Positions 49,489 through 64,000 of a stretch of DNA of 64,000 bases are shown here, in pieces. Numbering within the stretch: the stretch's first letter is position 1; each line of letters begins with the position of its first letter. The stretch is taken from contig OZ038422.1 of NCBI GenBank assembly GCA_964036155.1, positions 13,973,201 to 14,037,200 of the forward strand, read 5' to 3'. A program made the position numbers and the translations under genes. Source of the stretch: Diploscapter coronatus (lineage: Eukaryota; Nematoda; Chromadorea; Rhabditida; Rhabditidae). The notes beneath the pieces are model-generated. The model was given only the letters and a program-made list of their open reading frames with translations, was not told the origin of the DNA and searched no databases.

Positions 49489-51541
49489 AGCTGAGTTTTG
49501 AAACCCCACTCATCTTCCAAATCACCAGCTTTCTGACTTTACCATTTTCCAAAATACGCTTATTTTGGATTTCGTCGTTTTCAAATTGCAACAGCTTTGA
49601 ATTTAGGGTTTTTCAAACTACACCTCTTTTGAACTTGAAAATATAGCCAACTTCTTCTAAACTATACTACTCTTTTACATCACCATCTAGTGATTTTTAA
49701 AATTCATTGATTTTTTATTCCAAATCCTAAACCTCACGCTTCTTGAATTTCGAGACTTCGTGGATTTATTATTTTTCCAGGTTTGAAAAACATGAAGTTT
49801 CATCATTCATCGTCAACTATCCAATCTTGCCTTTAATTTTTTCATCAATCCATTTTCTTCTCTGATTTTTACATTCCTTCATCAAGGTTTGAAATTTCAT
49901 AGATTCTAGATTTTATTTAAAATGTTATTTTTCTACAAATTGTCAAATAAGGGTACTACTGCCTTCACTTATTGAATTTCTATATTCTTCATAGACGTTA
50001 GATTTTTAGGTGTTTTCTTCGAAGAACCTGAATTTCTCACTCATAATTTTTTCCTGTTAGATTATTCCAGTACTTCCCCGACGCCCATTAAATTTTTCAC
50101 TATTTAGTAGACAAATTTCTCGATTTTCGATGCATAACGCTATGAACGAATTTCTCAGCGAAGTTTTCAATAAATAATCTTTAAAAACTAGACGTTTAGA
50201 ACACTGTTTAATTCGTGAATTGAATAAAATATAGATATCTTCAAGGCAAAATTTTCAACAATTAAAGATAAATGATTCCAGTACACCAACTCTGGGAAAA
50301 AGTCGAGTTAGCTGTAAAATAGGTGATCAACAGAAAAACTGTTGGTTAAATTCTGAAAAGTCAGAAATATTAAAAATTAAATTTTAGGTCGCCAATACCT
50401 CATCGTTGCGTAATCCAGAATAATTGAATCACTTTGCAAAATTCCAGACTAAATAATAGTTTCTTGATCATGTTTTACTATCAATATTTAGATAAGCAGC
50501 AAACTTTTTGATTGTAACAGTGAAAGTTTTCCATTTTCTATTTCACTAAATATTCAATAATTATCGCTTTCCAAAGCCGATACGTGATTACCTACAAAAT
50601 TTCGAACATTCAAATTATCACCCAATGTGCTAATAATTTATCTTTGCCCTGACAATTTTTATGAAAATAAATAAATCATTTTATCTAATTGTTCATTGTG
50701 AAATTAAATATCATTGTCGTTAAGCTCGAAATCACTATTTCTATCATCAAAAGCACGGTTTTATCAGCAATTTTTAATCTGTTCAGATTATCGCATCAAA
50801 TATTCTATTTTTATCATTCCGCTTTTTAATTGATTATTCTCGAAAATGCGTGAAGTTATTACTATTTTCACATGCTATTCCCAGAAGCAATTACTGAAGA
50901 GCAGATTTATTTGAAGTAGTACTACTTTGGTTCTAAATCTACACCCATTCCTAGGGTTAATATCGTCGCGAAGAAATTGAATATGTTTAGTTCTATATCT
51001 CTTCTATATATTTAAATAGGAGATCAGAAACGTTTGAGATATTTTTCTTCGTTATTTGTACTTGCACTCAATCTCGGTCACCTTTCTCTTAGTTTTTCTC
51101 TTTGTCTTTATCTGACCTCGTTCTCTTTTCCAGGCTCTTTATTTTCTCTTATCGAACGGCCCTATAGCATAGTAAGAATTATGCATTATTCGAATTGACG
51201 ATATGGCATGATTAGGGTATTAAATTAATTTTTACCCGCTTATCATTGACTTCTCTATTTTCGTCATTTTTATCGGTTTCTTTTTCTTAGAAAAGTGGTT
51301 TATGATTCATACTGAATGATTCTTTACTCGTGGCAAATATTGAATTTCGGGTATTGCGCAATAGTAATTTGAAATCATCTCTGAGCCATAGAAAGTCTAT
51401 TTTGTTTATTCTTTATTCATTTCAATTAATTTCTGAAGATTATCTTAAACTATATCATATGAAATAAGCTTAAAATATTATAATATTTCCAAGCGCGACA
51501 TGACAAAATTATATTTCAAATTCATATTTTCAGGCACTAAA
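49489..51541. other. Intergenic, T-rich, no gene seen
   Basis: 2 kb between two plus-strand genes; it includes the 3' UTR of the small membrane protein and the promoter of the reductase. TTCAGGCACTAAAATG at 51529-51544 suggests a trans-splice acceptor just before the reductase start. Confidence 0.4.
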
Positions 51542-53136
51542 ATGTATTATGACGAAAAGACGATCTTGATATTTCTTGCTCAATTTATGGTATTTTGCGC
51601 GATATGCACACTTTTATTGCTCTATCTAGGCTTCAAAGCTTACTATGGACGATATTCCTATGAGTCTATGGTAGATCTTTATTCTTTATCTTCAATTATA
51701 AAAACCAAAATTTAGCTTCAAATAGAGCCAAAATTGGCGTGGATGATTCAAGAGTGCCCTTCGTTTTTCATTCCTCTCTACTATTTATTGAAACATTGTC
51801 ATTCAGCCTACACGGGCATTTTACTACTTTTCTTCATTGTTCACTACTTTCACAGGTAATTTCATCGTCTTTTTCGATCAAAATGAAATTGTGCAATGCT
51901 GCAAAGATTTGTGGATGTGATCTTTCTTCCTATTTTAGAAAAGCAATAAAGAAAGGATCGATTTATCTTTTTTCATTTCGAAAAGGGATAAACTCCGCTC
52001 ATAAAATCATGCTAACTTGTAAAGTCTCAATTTTCTGAGTACATTATTAATCTTGGAGATCCTTGAAATAAATTTAGAACTTTCGTCTTTCCAAGAAGGA
52101 TCAAGTCCGAAAACTGTACTCCTTGGTATATTCTAATAGCTGCCTTCGTGTTTTGCTCCTGGAACGGATATATGCAAGGATGCTACTTGGCGAAGTATCA
52201 ACCAGCCATTTCTACTATGGGAATTTTAGGGTACGCGGGATTTGTGATAGGTAAGCCAAGATGAAAATGTTTCTCCAGAGTAAACAAGAAATTTAGGATC
52301 AGCCCTGTATTTCATTGGTGCCAAAATCAATCGAGACTCAGATGAAACCTTGATCAATTTGAGAGCTAAGCCAAGTGAAGATGGCGAGAAGTATAAAATC
52401 CCCCACGGTATGATGGATTTAAAATAGCCATTGTTTAAAGTTTATGATATTTGTTTGTATTGAAATTGATTTGATTAACCCCCAAATTGGTATATAAAAA
52501 CATTAAAAAATAATCCAAACAACTGAGATCATCATTCACTGTCTTGAATAGTTTTTCGAATGTTTCAGATTCTATAAATGTTATTAGCCGGTAAAAATGC
52601 TCTACTGGTTGATCCTCCAAGTTAGACTTATATTTTCAGATAAAACTCTTGAAAATCGTCACATAATTTCATAAAATGATTATCAAGTAAATTATTCACA
52701 GCTTCAATGATTATGTTTCAAAATTTCACTAGTCTTGGTTCATTTGAAACCCATTGATTCTTTTTATATACGTTTTTCTCAAAAATCACAATTCTATTTT
52801 AGGAGGAATGTTCGAATACGTGTCTGGAGCGAACTTTTTCGGGGAGATTCTGGAATGGATAGGATTTGCCATTGCCTGTCAAAATTGGCCATCATTTGCA
52901 TTCGCCTTCTTTACTTGTTCAAATATCGGACCGAGAGCTTTGCAACATCATCAGTAAGTTTCAGAATTTTACATAATTGTTCAAATTGTGTTTTGAGTTG
53001 ATCAGATTTTACGAATAAAAATATCAAGATATTCAACTAAATCATAATATTTCCTTCATTTTTCAGATTTTATCTGTCGAAATTCAAGGAACGCTATCCC
53101 AAGGATCGAAAAGCTTTGATTCCATTTTTACTTTGA
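51542..53136 (+). CDS. Steroid 5-alpha-reductase family (3-oxo-5-alpha-steroid 4-dehydrogenase)
   Basis: Six exons: 51542-51670, 51716-51855, 52078-52250, 52297-52407, 52803-52953, 53067-53136, phase-consistent, 257 residues, matching SRD5A1/2. It reduces the 4,5 double bond of 3-oxo-steroids with NADPH in the ER membrane. Nematodes cannot make sterols, so the natural substrate is a modified dietary sterol. Seen: multi-pass hydrophobic N-terminal half, LAWMIQECPSFFIPL, HRTFVFPRRIKS, the NADPH/substrate region INRDSDETLINLR, YKIPHGGMFEYVSG, NFFGEILEW, and CSNIGPRALQHHQFYLSKF near the C-terminus, all family landmarks. The family glutamate and histidine positions in the C-terminal part are present. 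It stands alone, not in an evident cluster. Confidence 0.9.
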
Positions 53137-54170
53137 TCAAAATCATTTGCTCAAAATGTTTTAAAAATCCGAATTTGATCAAACACTTTGTGCTTTTTGT
53201 TTGAATGGGTTATTTTTTATGAGAAAAATGTGCAATACAAAAATAGAGGGTTTACTAGAGCTCTGCGCCAGAGATGTTAGCGGTGCAGTAAAATAGCACA
53301 CCACACCACAACACATCCCTATTCTGTGCGCCTGCTCACTTGCCGCTTTAGGTATCAGCCGTCAACTGGCCCTTCAGTTTTTCTTTTTTTTTTATTCAAT
53401 TTTTCCCTGTAAAAATAAGAATAAAGTAGCATAATGAGTGAGGCTCAGGGATAAATTTAGATATTCTGTATTTATTTTGCCGTATTGGAAATGGAGCTCA
53501 GTTGGTTATGCCATTTTAATAAACTTTAGAATGAAGATCTGTTTCGTTGTTGAGATAATTACCTTTAAATTGGTGATGATTAAATTGAAACTCAAGGATA
53601 TGAAAGTTCAATCAATTATATGTAGAGAGCACAAGCTCCGCCTACCCTGCGAAGTTAAAGTCAAGGAATGCAACTTCGTCAAAATTTTCAAAAAAAAAAA
53701 TTCTAGAAAATTCGCGCACCGTACCGCTCACTGCACCGCCAATATTCCTGACGAAATTATATAAGGCGTCGAGAAATGTCTTTTGTGTATCAATCGACGC
53801 TGTTTATAATATTATTTTGAATCGATGTGTGTAACCATTTTTCTTACGATTTGAAAACTATACAGAATAAATCTTGACATTAATATGAAAGACACTCGCT
53901 ATATAGAATTCATTTAATTACAAAACTTCATCTCTGAAATCCAATTAATAGCTGAGCACATATTTCGTAAATTAAATATTCAAATGTGAAAAGATATTCT
54001 ATTTCAAGAAACCAGGTGTAATTTATATAAGAAACATCTGCCGATATGCCTGTATGCATTTTAGTCATTATTAATTCGAGTTTCAATAACCATAAAGCTT
54101 AGCGACGAATATCGAATTTCTCTCGAACTAAATTTCTCGCAGAATATTCTATTTTTAAAGATATTTTATA
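53137..54170. other. Intergenic region with inverted-repeat element
   Basis: Holds the element at 53268-53752 and the upstream region of the Sri-like gene; TTATATAA at 54023-54030 is a possible TATA box ~140 bases before its start. Confidence 0.4.
53268..53752. mobile_element. ~485 bp inverted-repeat element containing a second repeat
   Basis: Left AGATGTTAGCGGTGCAGT and right ACTGCACCGCCAATATTCC are inverted copies. Inside, 53618-53715 (AGAGCACAAGCTCCGCC ... TTTCAAAAA) matches the left part of the 'GAGAGCGCAAG' element at 56681, so two families are nested or chimeric here. The outer motif also occurs at ~1878. Confidence 0.55.
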
Positions 54171-56260
54171 ATGTGTGATGAAGAGACTATATTCTATGTT
54201 TTAAATTATGACAACATATTCCAATTCAAGAAAATCGTGTCGATATTTTCAATTCCACTTTCACTAATTTCGATCTACTTATTATTAGCTCATTTTCCAA
54301 AGATTATGCGAGGATTTAAGAAATATCTATTGTCAATACAGGTAAGTCATTATCGCTCTTTGTTCTCAATAATTAATAAATTCGATAATAATTTTTAAAA
54401 AAAAATTATTTTAGATAACCGGACTGTGTTGTGATATTCTATTCAATGTCATAGTTGAAATTAGAATATTTTCACCGCGTGGAGCAACTATGATTACCTC
54501 GTTTATCCCAATTTTCTCTCCAAATTTGATTTTTGTAATATATCGAAAAAATTTTCAATTAATAAAGCGGTTCAAGGGTTTATTTACAGAGTTTGGTGTT
54601 TCTGACGCATACCCTATCTTGCTTTACTATCCTGTTTGCACTATATTACAAACATAAGCGAATTTGTACCCAAAATTGTTCTGGACTTGTGAGTGATTAT
54701 TAGAACTTATCGATAGGGCGTAAAAACTGATCATTGGACATGACACGGCAGACCTAGGCAGAACTTAAATCAGAATGTTCGTGTGTAGTACCCCCGCATA
54801 TATTTTTAGTCTGCCTGAAAGTCTGCCTAGATCTGTGACGCGTTGAAAGCTGGGGCGATCTTATTTTTAGCTCTTTCTCTTTGTTAGGAAAGAAAGTAGA
54901 ACTCACTCTTTGAGACGAAAACAGGCCACGCTCAATTTATCGCGTGACAAACCGATGTTCAGTTTTTGTGCATCATCGATAGATATAAAATCGATTATAA
55001 ATCAGATTAATCAATATATAAGATAATCACAATTGTTTTTCGAAATAGTTGAATGTAAACTCGTAACAGAGTCACATTATTTCGGATATGTAGTTAATAT
55101 ACGTCGATTTTCAGATATATTGGGTATCTCAAAAACATGGAACTAAATTTATCGTAATTGCATGTGTAGAGGCCGTTATACTCACGATATTAGCCTATTT
55201 CGCTTCAAAGCCAGAAGCCGACGTCATTCAATACGTAAATCAGGCAAGCCATTTCGATATCGTTCATTTGATTTGAGAAAAATTCTGCACCAATTTTGTA
55301 AATTTCATATAGAAAGCGCGAGGATACAGGAAATCGAAGCAGCGCAGATGCCTAGAATTCTGCGCTCTCTCGATTTTTTACTCTTATTTATATCGTGAGA
55401 CTTGCAACGTTGATGCGGGGTTGTCCTCAAAGCAAATGCACAATCATTAATACAAGACACATTATTTTTATTAAGAATGATTCAAAGTTTGGGTGTTTCG
55501 GAGCTGATATATATAAAAATATTACTTTATTCGAATTTGGGAGGTGGCAATTTGAGTTATTCTTAATTTTGATAACAATACACTCCATCTTTGGAGTCGT
55601 GGGTTTTGCCATTTTGGCATTTCACACTCAGCACTCGCTTCGTAAACAATTTTCAATGGGAAAGTATTCGACTAAGACGATGGGTTTGTATAAAGGTGCT
55701 GTAAATTCAATAATGCGGCAGGTAAGTAATCTTTAGTTAATAATAAAAACCTTCTTTATTAATTAACTCTATTAATTAGAGCTGAACTGAAATATTCCCT
55801 TCCAGCCCTAGCACTAATAATAAATTTAAAGTAGTTTTCAATGAGATATTTTTAAAAGACCACTTTGGTCTAATTTCCAATTTTTATATTTTACACAATA
55901 TTTCTATTTTCAAATAAACGCTATTTTTAGATGCTCGTTATTGGAGTTACTGTAGCGGTACCAGATATACTACTGGGTCTATATTTTGCGCCTCAAGAAC
56001 TTTTCAACCTTTCTAAACATAGCGGTAAGTGTTTCTTCATAATTTCTAAAATCCATCAAATTACAGTTATGGTATACCTTTGTGAAATTATAGTAATTTT
56101 TCACAACCCTTTATCTACATTGATGATGCTCTATTCAATGAAGTCTCAAATTAACGAAATAATTAAACGATACTGGAAGCGTTTCAAGAAAATTCCTATT
56201 TATAATAATGGCATAAGCATTGTTGGCGTTTCATATAATCGAGAAAATCAACGAAAATAA
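54171..56260 (+). CDS. Sri-like chemoreceptor, third gene
   Basis: Seven exons: 54171-54341, 54415-54534, 54590-54688, 55115-55243, 55476-55721, 55931-56024, 56067-56260, phase-consistent, 350 residues. It shares the MCD start, PKIMRGFKKYLLSIQ after helix 1, FALYYKHKR after helix 3, and the loop ADVIQYVNQ with the two tandem copies at 9926-17862. The pre-helix-6 region is STKTMGLYKGAVNSIMRQ and the last helix is STLMMLYSMKSQI. It is a diverged member of the same subfamily, in opposite orientation and 36 kb away. Exon 4 ends CAG|GCAAGC, a GC-type donor with otherwise good consensus. No frameshift or stop was seen, so it is probably functional. Confidence 0.85.
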
Positions 56261-56292
56261 ACTGTCTTATAGCTATAAGCATAATAAGTGAA

Positions 56293-56400
56293 AATCTGGA
56301 AACCTCGTTACATCAGACATGCTAAATAGTATGAGATTTGAATAGAGACAAGTAGCGAGTTTTTCCTTTATTATATTTTATTTCACGAGGTTTCCAGATT
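56293..56400. repeat. Perfect 16 bp inverted repeat, 108 bp hairpin
   Basis: AATCTGGAAACCTCGT at 56293-56308 and its exact inverse ACGAGGTTTCCAGATT at 56385-56400, starting 33 bases after the receptor stop codon. Could be a miniature element or a transcribed 3' hairpin. Confidence 0.6.
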
Positions 56401-56670
56401 GCAGAATAAGTTTATGAATTTCTTATCATCGGGTTTAGATAGAATTATCGAATTGTAGATCGTTTATTTTAACTTTTTATCCATTCGTGATATATAATAA
56501 AATACCAAGTTCTGCAAATTGAAATGTCATTTTACAATTCACGATCAAATGTCAAATATGGTAAACGTTTGAAAGAACAGGTGTTTTTCTCCTAATTAAG
56601 AAAGTTCATAGAATTCATTAACGATTATGAAGAATGTGTTGTTTGACTTTCCAGTACCTTTCCTCGATCA

Positions 56671-57167
56671 TACATATGTATAGAGAGCGCAAGCCTCGCC
56701 CACTCGGTAAAGTCAAACTCAAGGAAGAAACTTCGCTAAAATTTTCAAAAATTTCTAGAAAATTTGCGAAGTGATTTTTTTCCTGATTTCTCTTTTTCCG
56801 CTATTAGATATGAGCCTAGAGAACATTTTTGCTTCCGGAACATGCCCCCGAAACACGAATTGAGCCTGCAAAAAGAAGTTTTCGGATCGTCGTCTTCAGA
56901 AATTGATATCTTTGGTTACACTGACCCGTTTTTCAAGCAGTTTGTTGCTATATAAGCTTAATTAGCCCAGCAGAATTTGAGAAAAATAATTCCATGACTT
57001 TGTCTTCAAATCGGGAATAGCACTTGCACTCTCTAATTGAGACACCTCCTATTCGGAACAGCCCAATTCGGAACTATTTTGTTAGCTCGACCAGTGGCTC
57101 CTATTGACAAAAAGTTTCGAATTGGGCTGTTCCGAATAGAGGGTATCCCCTCTAATTATATGTATAA
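56671..57167. mobile_element. 'GAGAGCGCAAG' inverted-repeat element, ~390 bp plus a nested insert
   Basis: Left end TACATATGTATAGAGAGCGC and right end (reverse complement) beginning TACATATAATTAGAGAGTGC are inverted copies. Related sequences lie at 1380-1555, within 53268-53752, and, with the same ends, at 60271-60650. No coding capacity. A separate 111 bp palindromic element is inserted into its right end. Confidence 0.65.
57039..57149. mobile_element. 111 bp palindromic element with 8 bp target duplication
   Basis: Inverted ends CCTATTCGGAACAGCCCAAT... and ...ATTGGGCTGTTCCGAATAG, flanked on both sides by CTCTAATT (57031-57038 and 57150-57157). The related repeat at ~1543-1551 has the uninterrupted TTTCTAATTATG, giving an empty site. 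An 8 bp duplication fits hAT-type miniature elements. Confidence 0.75.
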
Positions 57168-58303
57168 ATCGATAAATTTGAATTTATATATTGAACATTT
57201 TCACTGATATTTCATTAAAAAATATTATTTTTTGTTACTTATTGAACGTTGTTCCGTCATCAGTTGCCGTTAATTTTTTTAAAAATAAAATGGAGCTAAT
57301 TGTAAAATATTAATCGTATCATTGACTATATCTGTTAAATAGCGAGCCAATAGCACAGAATAGCCAAGAAAAAATGTTCTATAATTTTCTTTCCTCATAT
57401 TTTCTTTTTACTATTTCAGGTTATCATGTTTTGTAGTTTAAACTTTGCTTAAAAACCCCTAATTTAAAGAAAAATACACTATATTTCACGTTCTTGGCCA
57501 AATTGCATACCCCTCTATTGAGGATCTCATAGTGTAGTGGTATGTGGTTAGAGCTCGATGAAGTTTCGGCTAGAGTTTCTGAAACCGTCGTGATTACAGT
57601 TTCCTTCTAAGAAGCGCTGAGGGCTCAAAATTTTATTTTCGAAATTCCACCACTGTAAAAAATACACCTACCTTTTTATTAGTAAAATGCACCATTTTCA
57701 ATTAAAAAAACTTTATTTCGCAACTATCGTGAAAATCAACGCCCTAGAATAAGTGATTTCACAAACTTCAACAATAAAAAATAAGTTGACAGTTCTCAAG
57801 AATAAGTAATCTATCGATTGCAAAAATCTACACGTAAGAAGAAATAAAAATCTAAATAAGGCCATTTCTAAAATGGAATAACTGTTATACGCTTAGCGTA
57901 AGTAATACTTGTTTGTTATTCGGGAATATCATTTCTAGGACCTATGAATTAGAAATAAAAGTCACACATTTTGCATGGTTACAGAAATTTTTAGCTAGAT
58001 AATATCGTAAGTATTAATCTTGCTCGGTAACTACTGGGAAAAATAGATCAAGCCCAAAAACCAAGGACAGTTCGATGATTTAGGGTGCTTTTGACGAATA
58101 GCGCAAAATCGTGCCGCAATTTCGCAAAAACAAATATATCTTGAATAGCTTATTATCAAGGTTCAGCTACATTTAGTATAGGCAAATTTGGCATAAAACG
58201 ATCCTCTCATCATAAGGTTATTCTACACCAATTTGTCCAATAGAAATAATAAGCTATTCAAAGAAAGTTGAAATATTTGCAAAATTGCCACAATTTTGGT
58301 GGA

Positions 58304-62161
<3,858 letters not shown>

Positions 62162-62190
62162 GTTGCGGCGGACGTCGAGCGGGGCTGAAA

Positions 62191-64000
62191 TCGCTAAATT
62201 ACTATAACATCTCAAAACAACAGAATTGTGACTGAGGTTACAAAAATGACTGGGAGAACACTCATAAGTCTTTCGTGAACCCGATCACTGGATTGAGTCA
62301 AAGCTTTTTTAAAAGATTCCAAGTGATTGAAGTGAACTTTGACTCAACTCCAGCCACCTAGCTGTTCGGATTTCAAATTCAACGTTTACATTTCGGAAAC
62401 AGATGATCGTAAAGTGATAAGGCGAAGCCGAATACCATTTTTGGAAATGACGAAATTCATTTTCAATCGAAAAATAAAACAGAAATGTATCAAAATTTTT
62501 AAGCGAGGACATTTGAACAAAGTTTGAAGAGCGTAAATAATAACGAGAAGGGAATCAATATTGTTAGGCAGAGAAAATAACAAAATAGAGCGAAAGAATT
62601 GAGTGCAAGAATAGGCGGCTAAAGTCGAAAATTGCAAGAGGTGGACACTAGTGATAAACAATGAATTGACTACTGACAAATAAAGCGATCACCGCCAATA
62701 TTCAAGTCTTGAAAAAACGGTAAAATGCTATATTTTAGCGGATGGTCAAAATCTCGCTTAATTTTCAGATAATATCGTTATGATCTAGAAAGAGTAATAC
62801 GGAAGTTGTTGAATGAACAGAAAGGATCCTCGGAGAGAGTGGTCTTTCTGTGAGTTAATTAGTTGGCTAGTAAAAGGCTGAATTAACAAGAACACAGTTA
62901 CGGAACGCAGATTTTATTTTAGCACAAACAGACCGCTCAATCGCGATACAACTCTTAACACAAAGAAAGGGAAGGGAAAATCGGGCATTAGAGATAAACT
63001 AGAGAAAAAGAGGAAGGCTGCCCAGAGAAATAGTGAAGAAAAGAGTTGAAGGAAAAAATGTTTTGCCATTTTGGCACATTGAAGGTTCTCTAGAAATATT
63101 GCTGGAGAAATTGAGAATTTCAATGATTACCTACTTTTATACTATTTCAGAAAACGTTGTTTCATAACAATGGGAAATAAAGTGTCAAGTCACCCCACCT
63201 AAAGCATGGAAATCCATAAATCTATGGAATCGTTGTCTACTTTAGTGTTATCGGTTTTCATGAAAACGCCCTGATTTGGAAATGAGATTCAAAATGAAAG
63301 AGAAAAAGAGGAGGAATTTTGATGAAAAGATAAACCTTCCAAAACCGAGAGAAGCGAGATAGGGGGTTCGTGGGAAATCGAATGAAAACGTGATTCGATA
63401 TTGATTGAAACAATGCATAATAGAACATCCGATAAATAGTGAATCAAAATGTTGAAATCTCAAATTTAATGTGATAAGTCTTGAAACTCATCATAGTGCT
63501 AGAAAAGTAATAACTAGTTTAAAATCTCAATTGTGTTTCAGAAGAATATAGGTGCAGAATGATTTAACTTGTCATAACTATCGTTCCACGCTGTCATACA
63601 TGCTAAACAATGGCATATTCCCAAAATTAAATGGCCAAACGGCCCTATAATTGCGCATCTTGAATCGAACTTAAGTCCCGTTTCCTTTTTTGCAAACTCA
63701 ATTGACTATGGTCACACGTCATCCTCCTTGCTAAAAGTATCTTTACTCATGCTCTTGTTGACTGTCTGCCTGTCTTCCCTCTACTTCCTCTCTTCCGGAA
63801 AGTTTGTTTGTTATTTTCCTCCGAGAGTTAAACCGCGGTTGGAGTCTTTAGAGTTTCTCCCAGAGAGTCCTTAAAACCCAAATATTGAAACCATACCAGA
63901 GTTAGGTTTCAATTTCCATCCTTTATCATACGATTAGATTTCTGAGTTGAGTAACTCAAACCTCGTGTCCTAATTTGATCAATATTGACAATTGATTTCA
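62191..64000. other. Upstream region of the aminotransferase gene, no gene seen
   Basis: 1.8 kb, AT-rich to 63650, then a pyrimidine-rich, less AT-rich block at 63700-63870 (CTGTCTGCCTGTCTTCCCTC, CTCTTCCGGAAAG, GAGAGTTAAACCGCGG), which could be a promoter or non-coding exon of a gene beyond the window. No open frame with splice context. Confidence 0.35.

Larger units (their letters stand above)
56261..58303. other. Intergenic region with several repeats
   Basis: Between convergent genes (Sri-like plus, aminotransferase minus). Holds the hairpin 56293-56400 and the nested element pair 56671-57167. From 57170 to 58300 it is AT-rich with no gene; a tRNA-like stretch near 57525 is rejected. Confidence 0.45.

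Noticed and set aside
57525..57605. tRNA-like stretch (CATAGTGTAGTGGTATG resembling an A-box)
   Set aside because: No convincing B-box (GGTTCGAATCC-like) at the right distance and no acceptor-stem pairing, so a tRNA gene cannot be supported.

Overview
The window looks like nuclear DNA of a free-living nematode of the Caenorhabditis/rhabditid type. The base composition is AT-rich and the genes are cut into many small exons with (A/T)TTTCAG-type acceptors and GTAAGT-type donors. A large share of the genes are nematode-specific serpentine chemoreceptors (Srt, and Sri/Srh-like members of the Str superfamily). The conserved genes carry GC-rich third codon positions and the receptors are AT-rich, a contrast familiar from Caenorhabditis. 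The species cannot be named from this. No bacterial, organellar or viral gene was seen. All exon models below were built by hand from splice motifs, codon phase and family resemblance. Layout: about 1-23.5 kb is a chemoreceptor cluster. It holds a receptor cut by the window edge (1-388, minus), a probable broken receptor (2396-4029, plus), a complete srt-family gene (5691-8119, minus), two tandem copies of an Sri-like gene inside a ~5 kb duplication (9926-12653 and 14945-17862, minus), and another Str-superfamily receptor (21418-23529, minus). Between them lie many terminal-inverted-repeat elements and a ~1.67 kb palindrome (19650-21324). From 24 to 45 kb is a housekeeping block: a CK1/TTBK-like protein kinase (24386-27981, plus), 5-formyltetrahydrofolate cyclo-ligase (28645-29933, minus), a very large Rab-GAP with PH, coiled-coil, TBC and C-terminal beta-propeller-like parts (31005-39842, minus), and a CYP4-type cytochrome P450 (42395-45385, minus). 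From 45 to 51.5 kb the sequence is gene-poor and T-rich on the plus strand, with one small single-pass membrane protein (48921-49488, plus). From 51.5 to 62.2 kb there is a steroid 5-alpha-reductase family gene (51542-53136, plus), a third Sri-like receptor (54171-56260, plus) and cytosolic aspartate aminotransferase (58304-62161, minus). The last 1.8 kb is the upstream region of the aminotransferase and has no gene I can support. The receptors would work at ciliary membranes of chemosensory neurons. The other genes are unrelated metabolic, trafficking and signalling functions, and spacing and orientation give no good case for an operon. The most interesting points are: the PH-TBC-propeller architecture; the paired receptor copies, one broken by an 80 bp palindromic insertion exactly at a splice donor; patchwork identity between the two copies suggesting gene conversion; the long foldback element; and a nested miniature element whose 8 bp target duplication can be proven from an empty paralogous site within this window.
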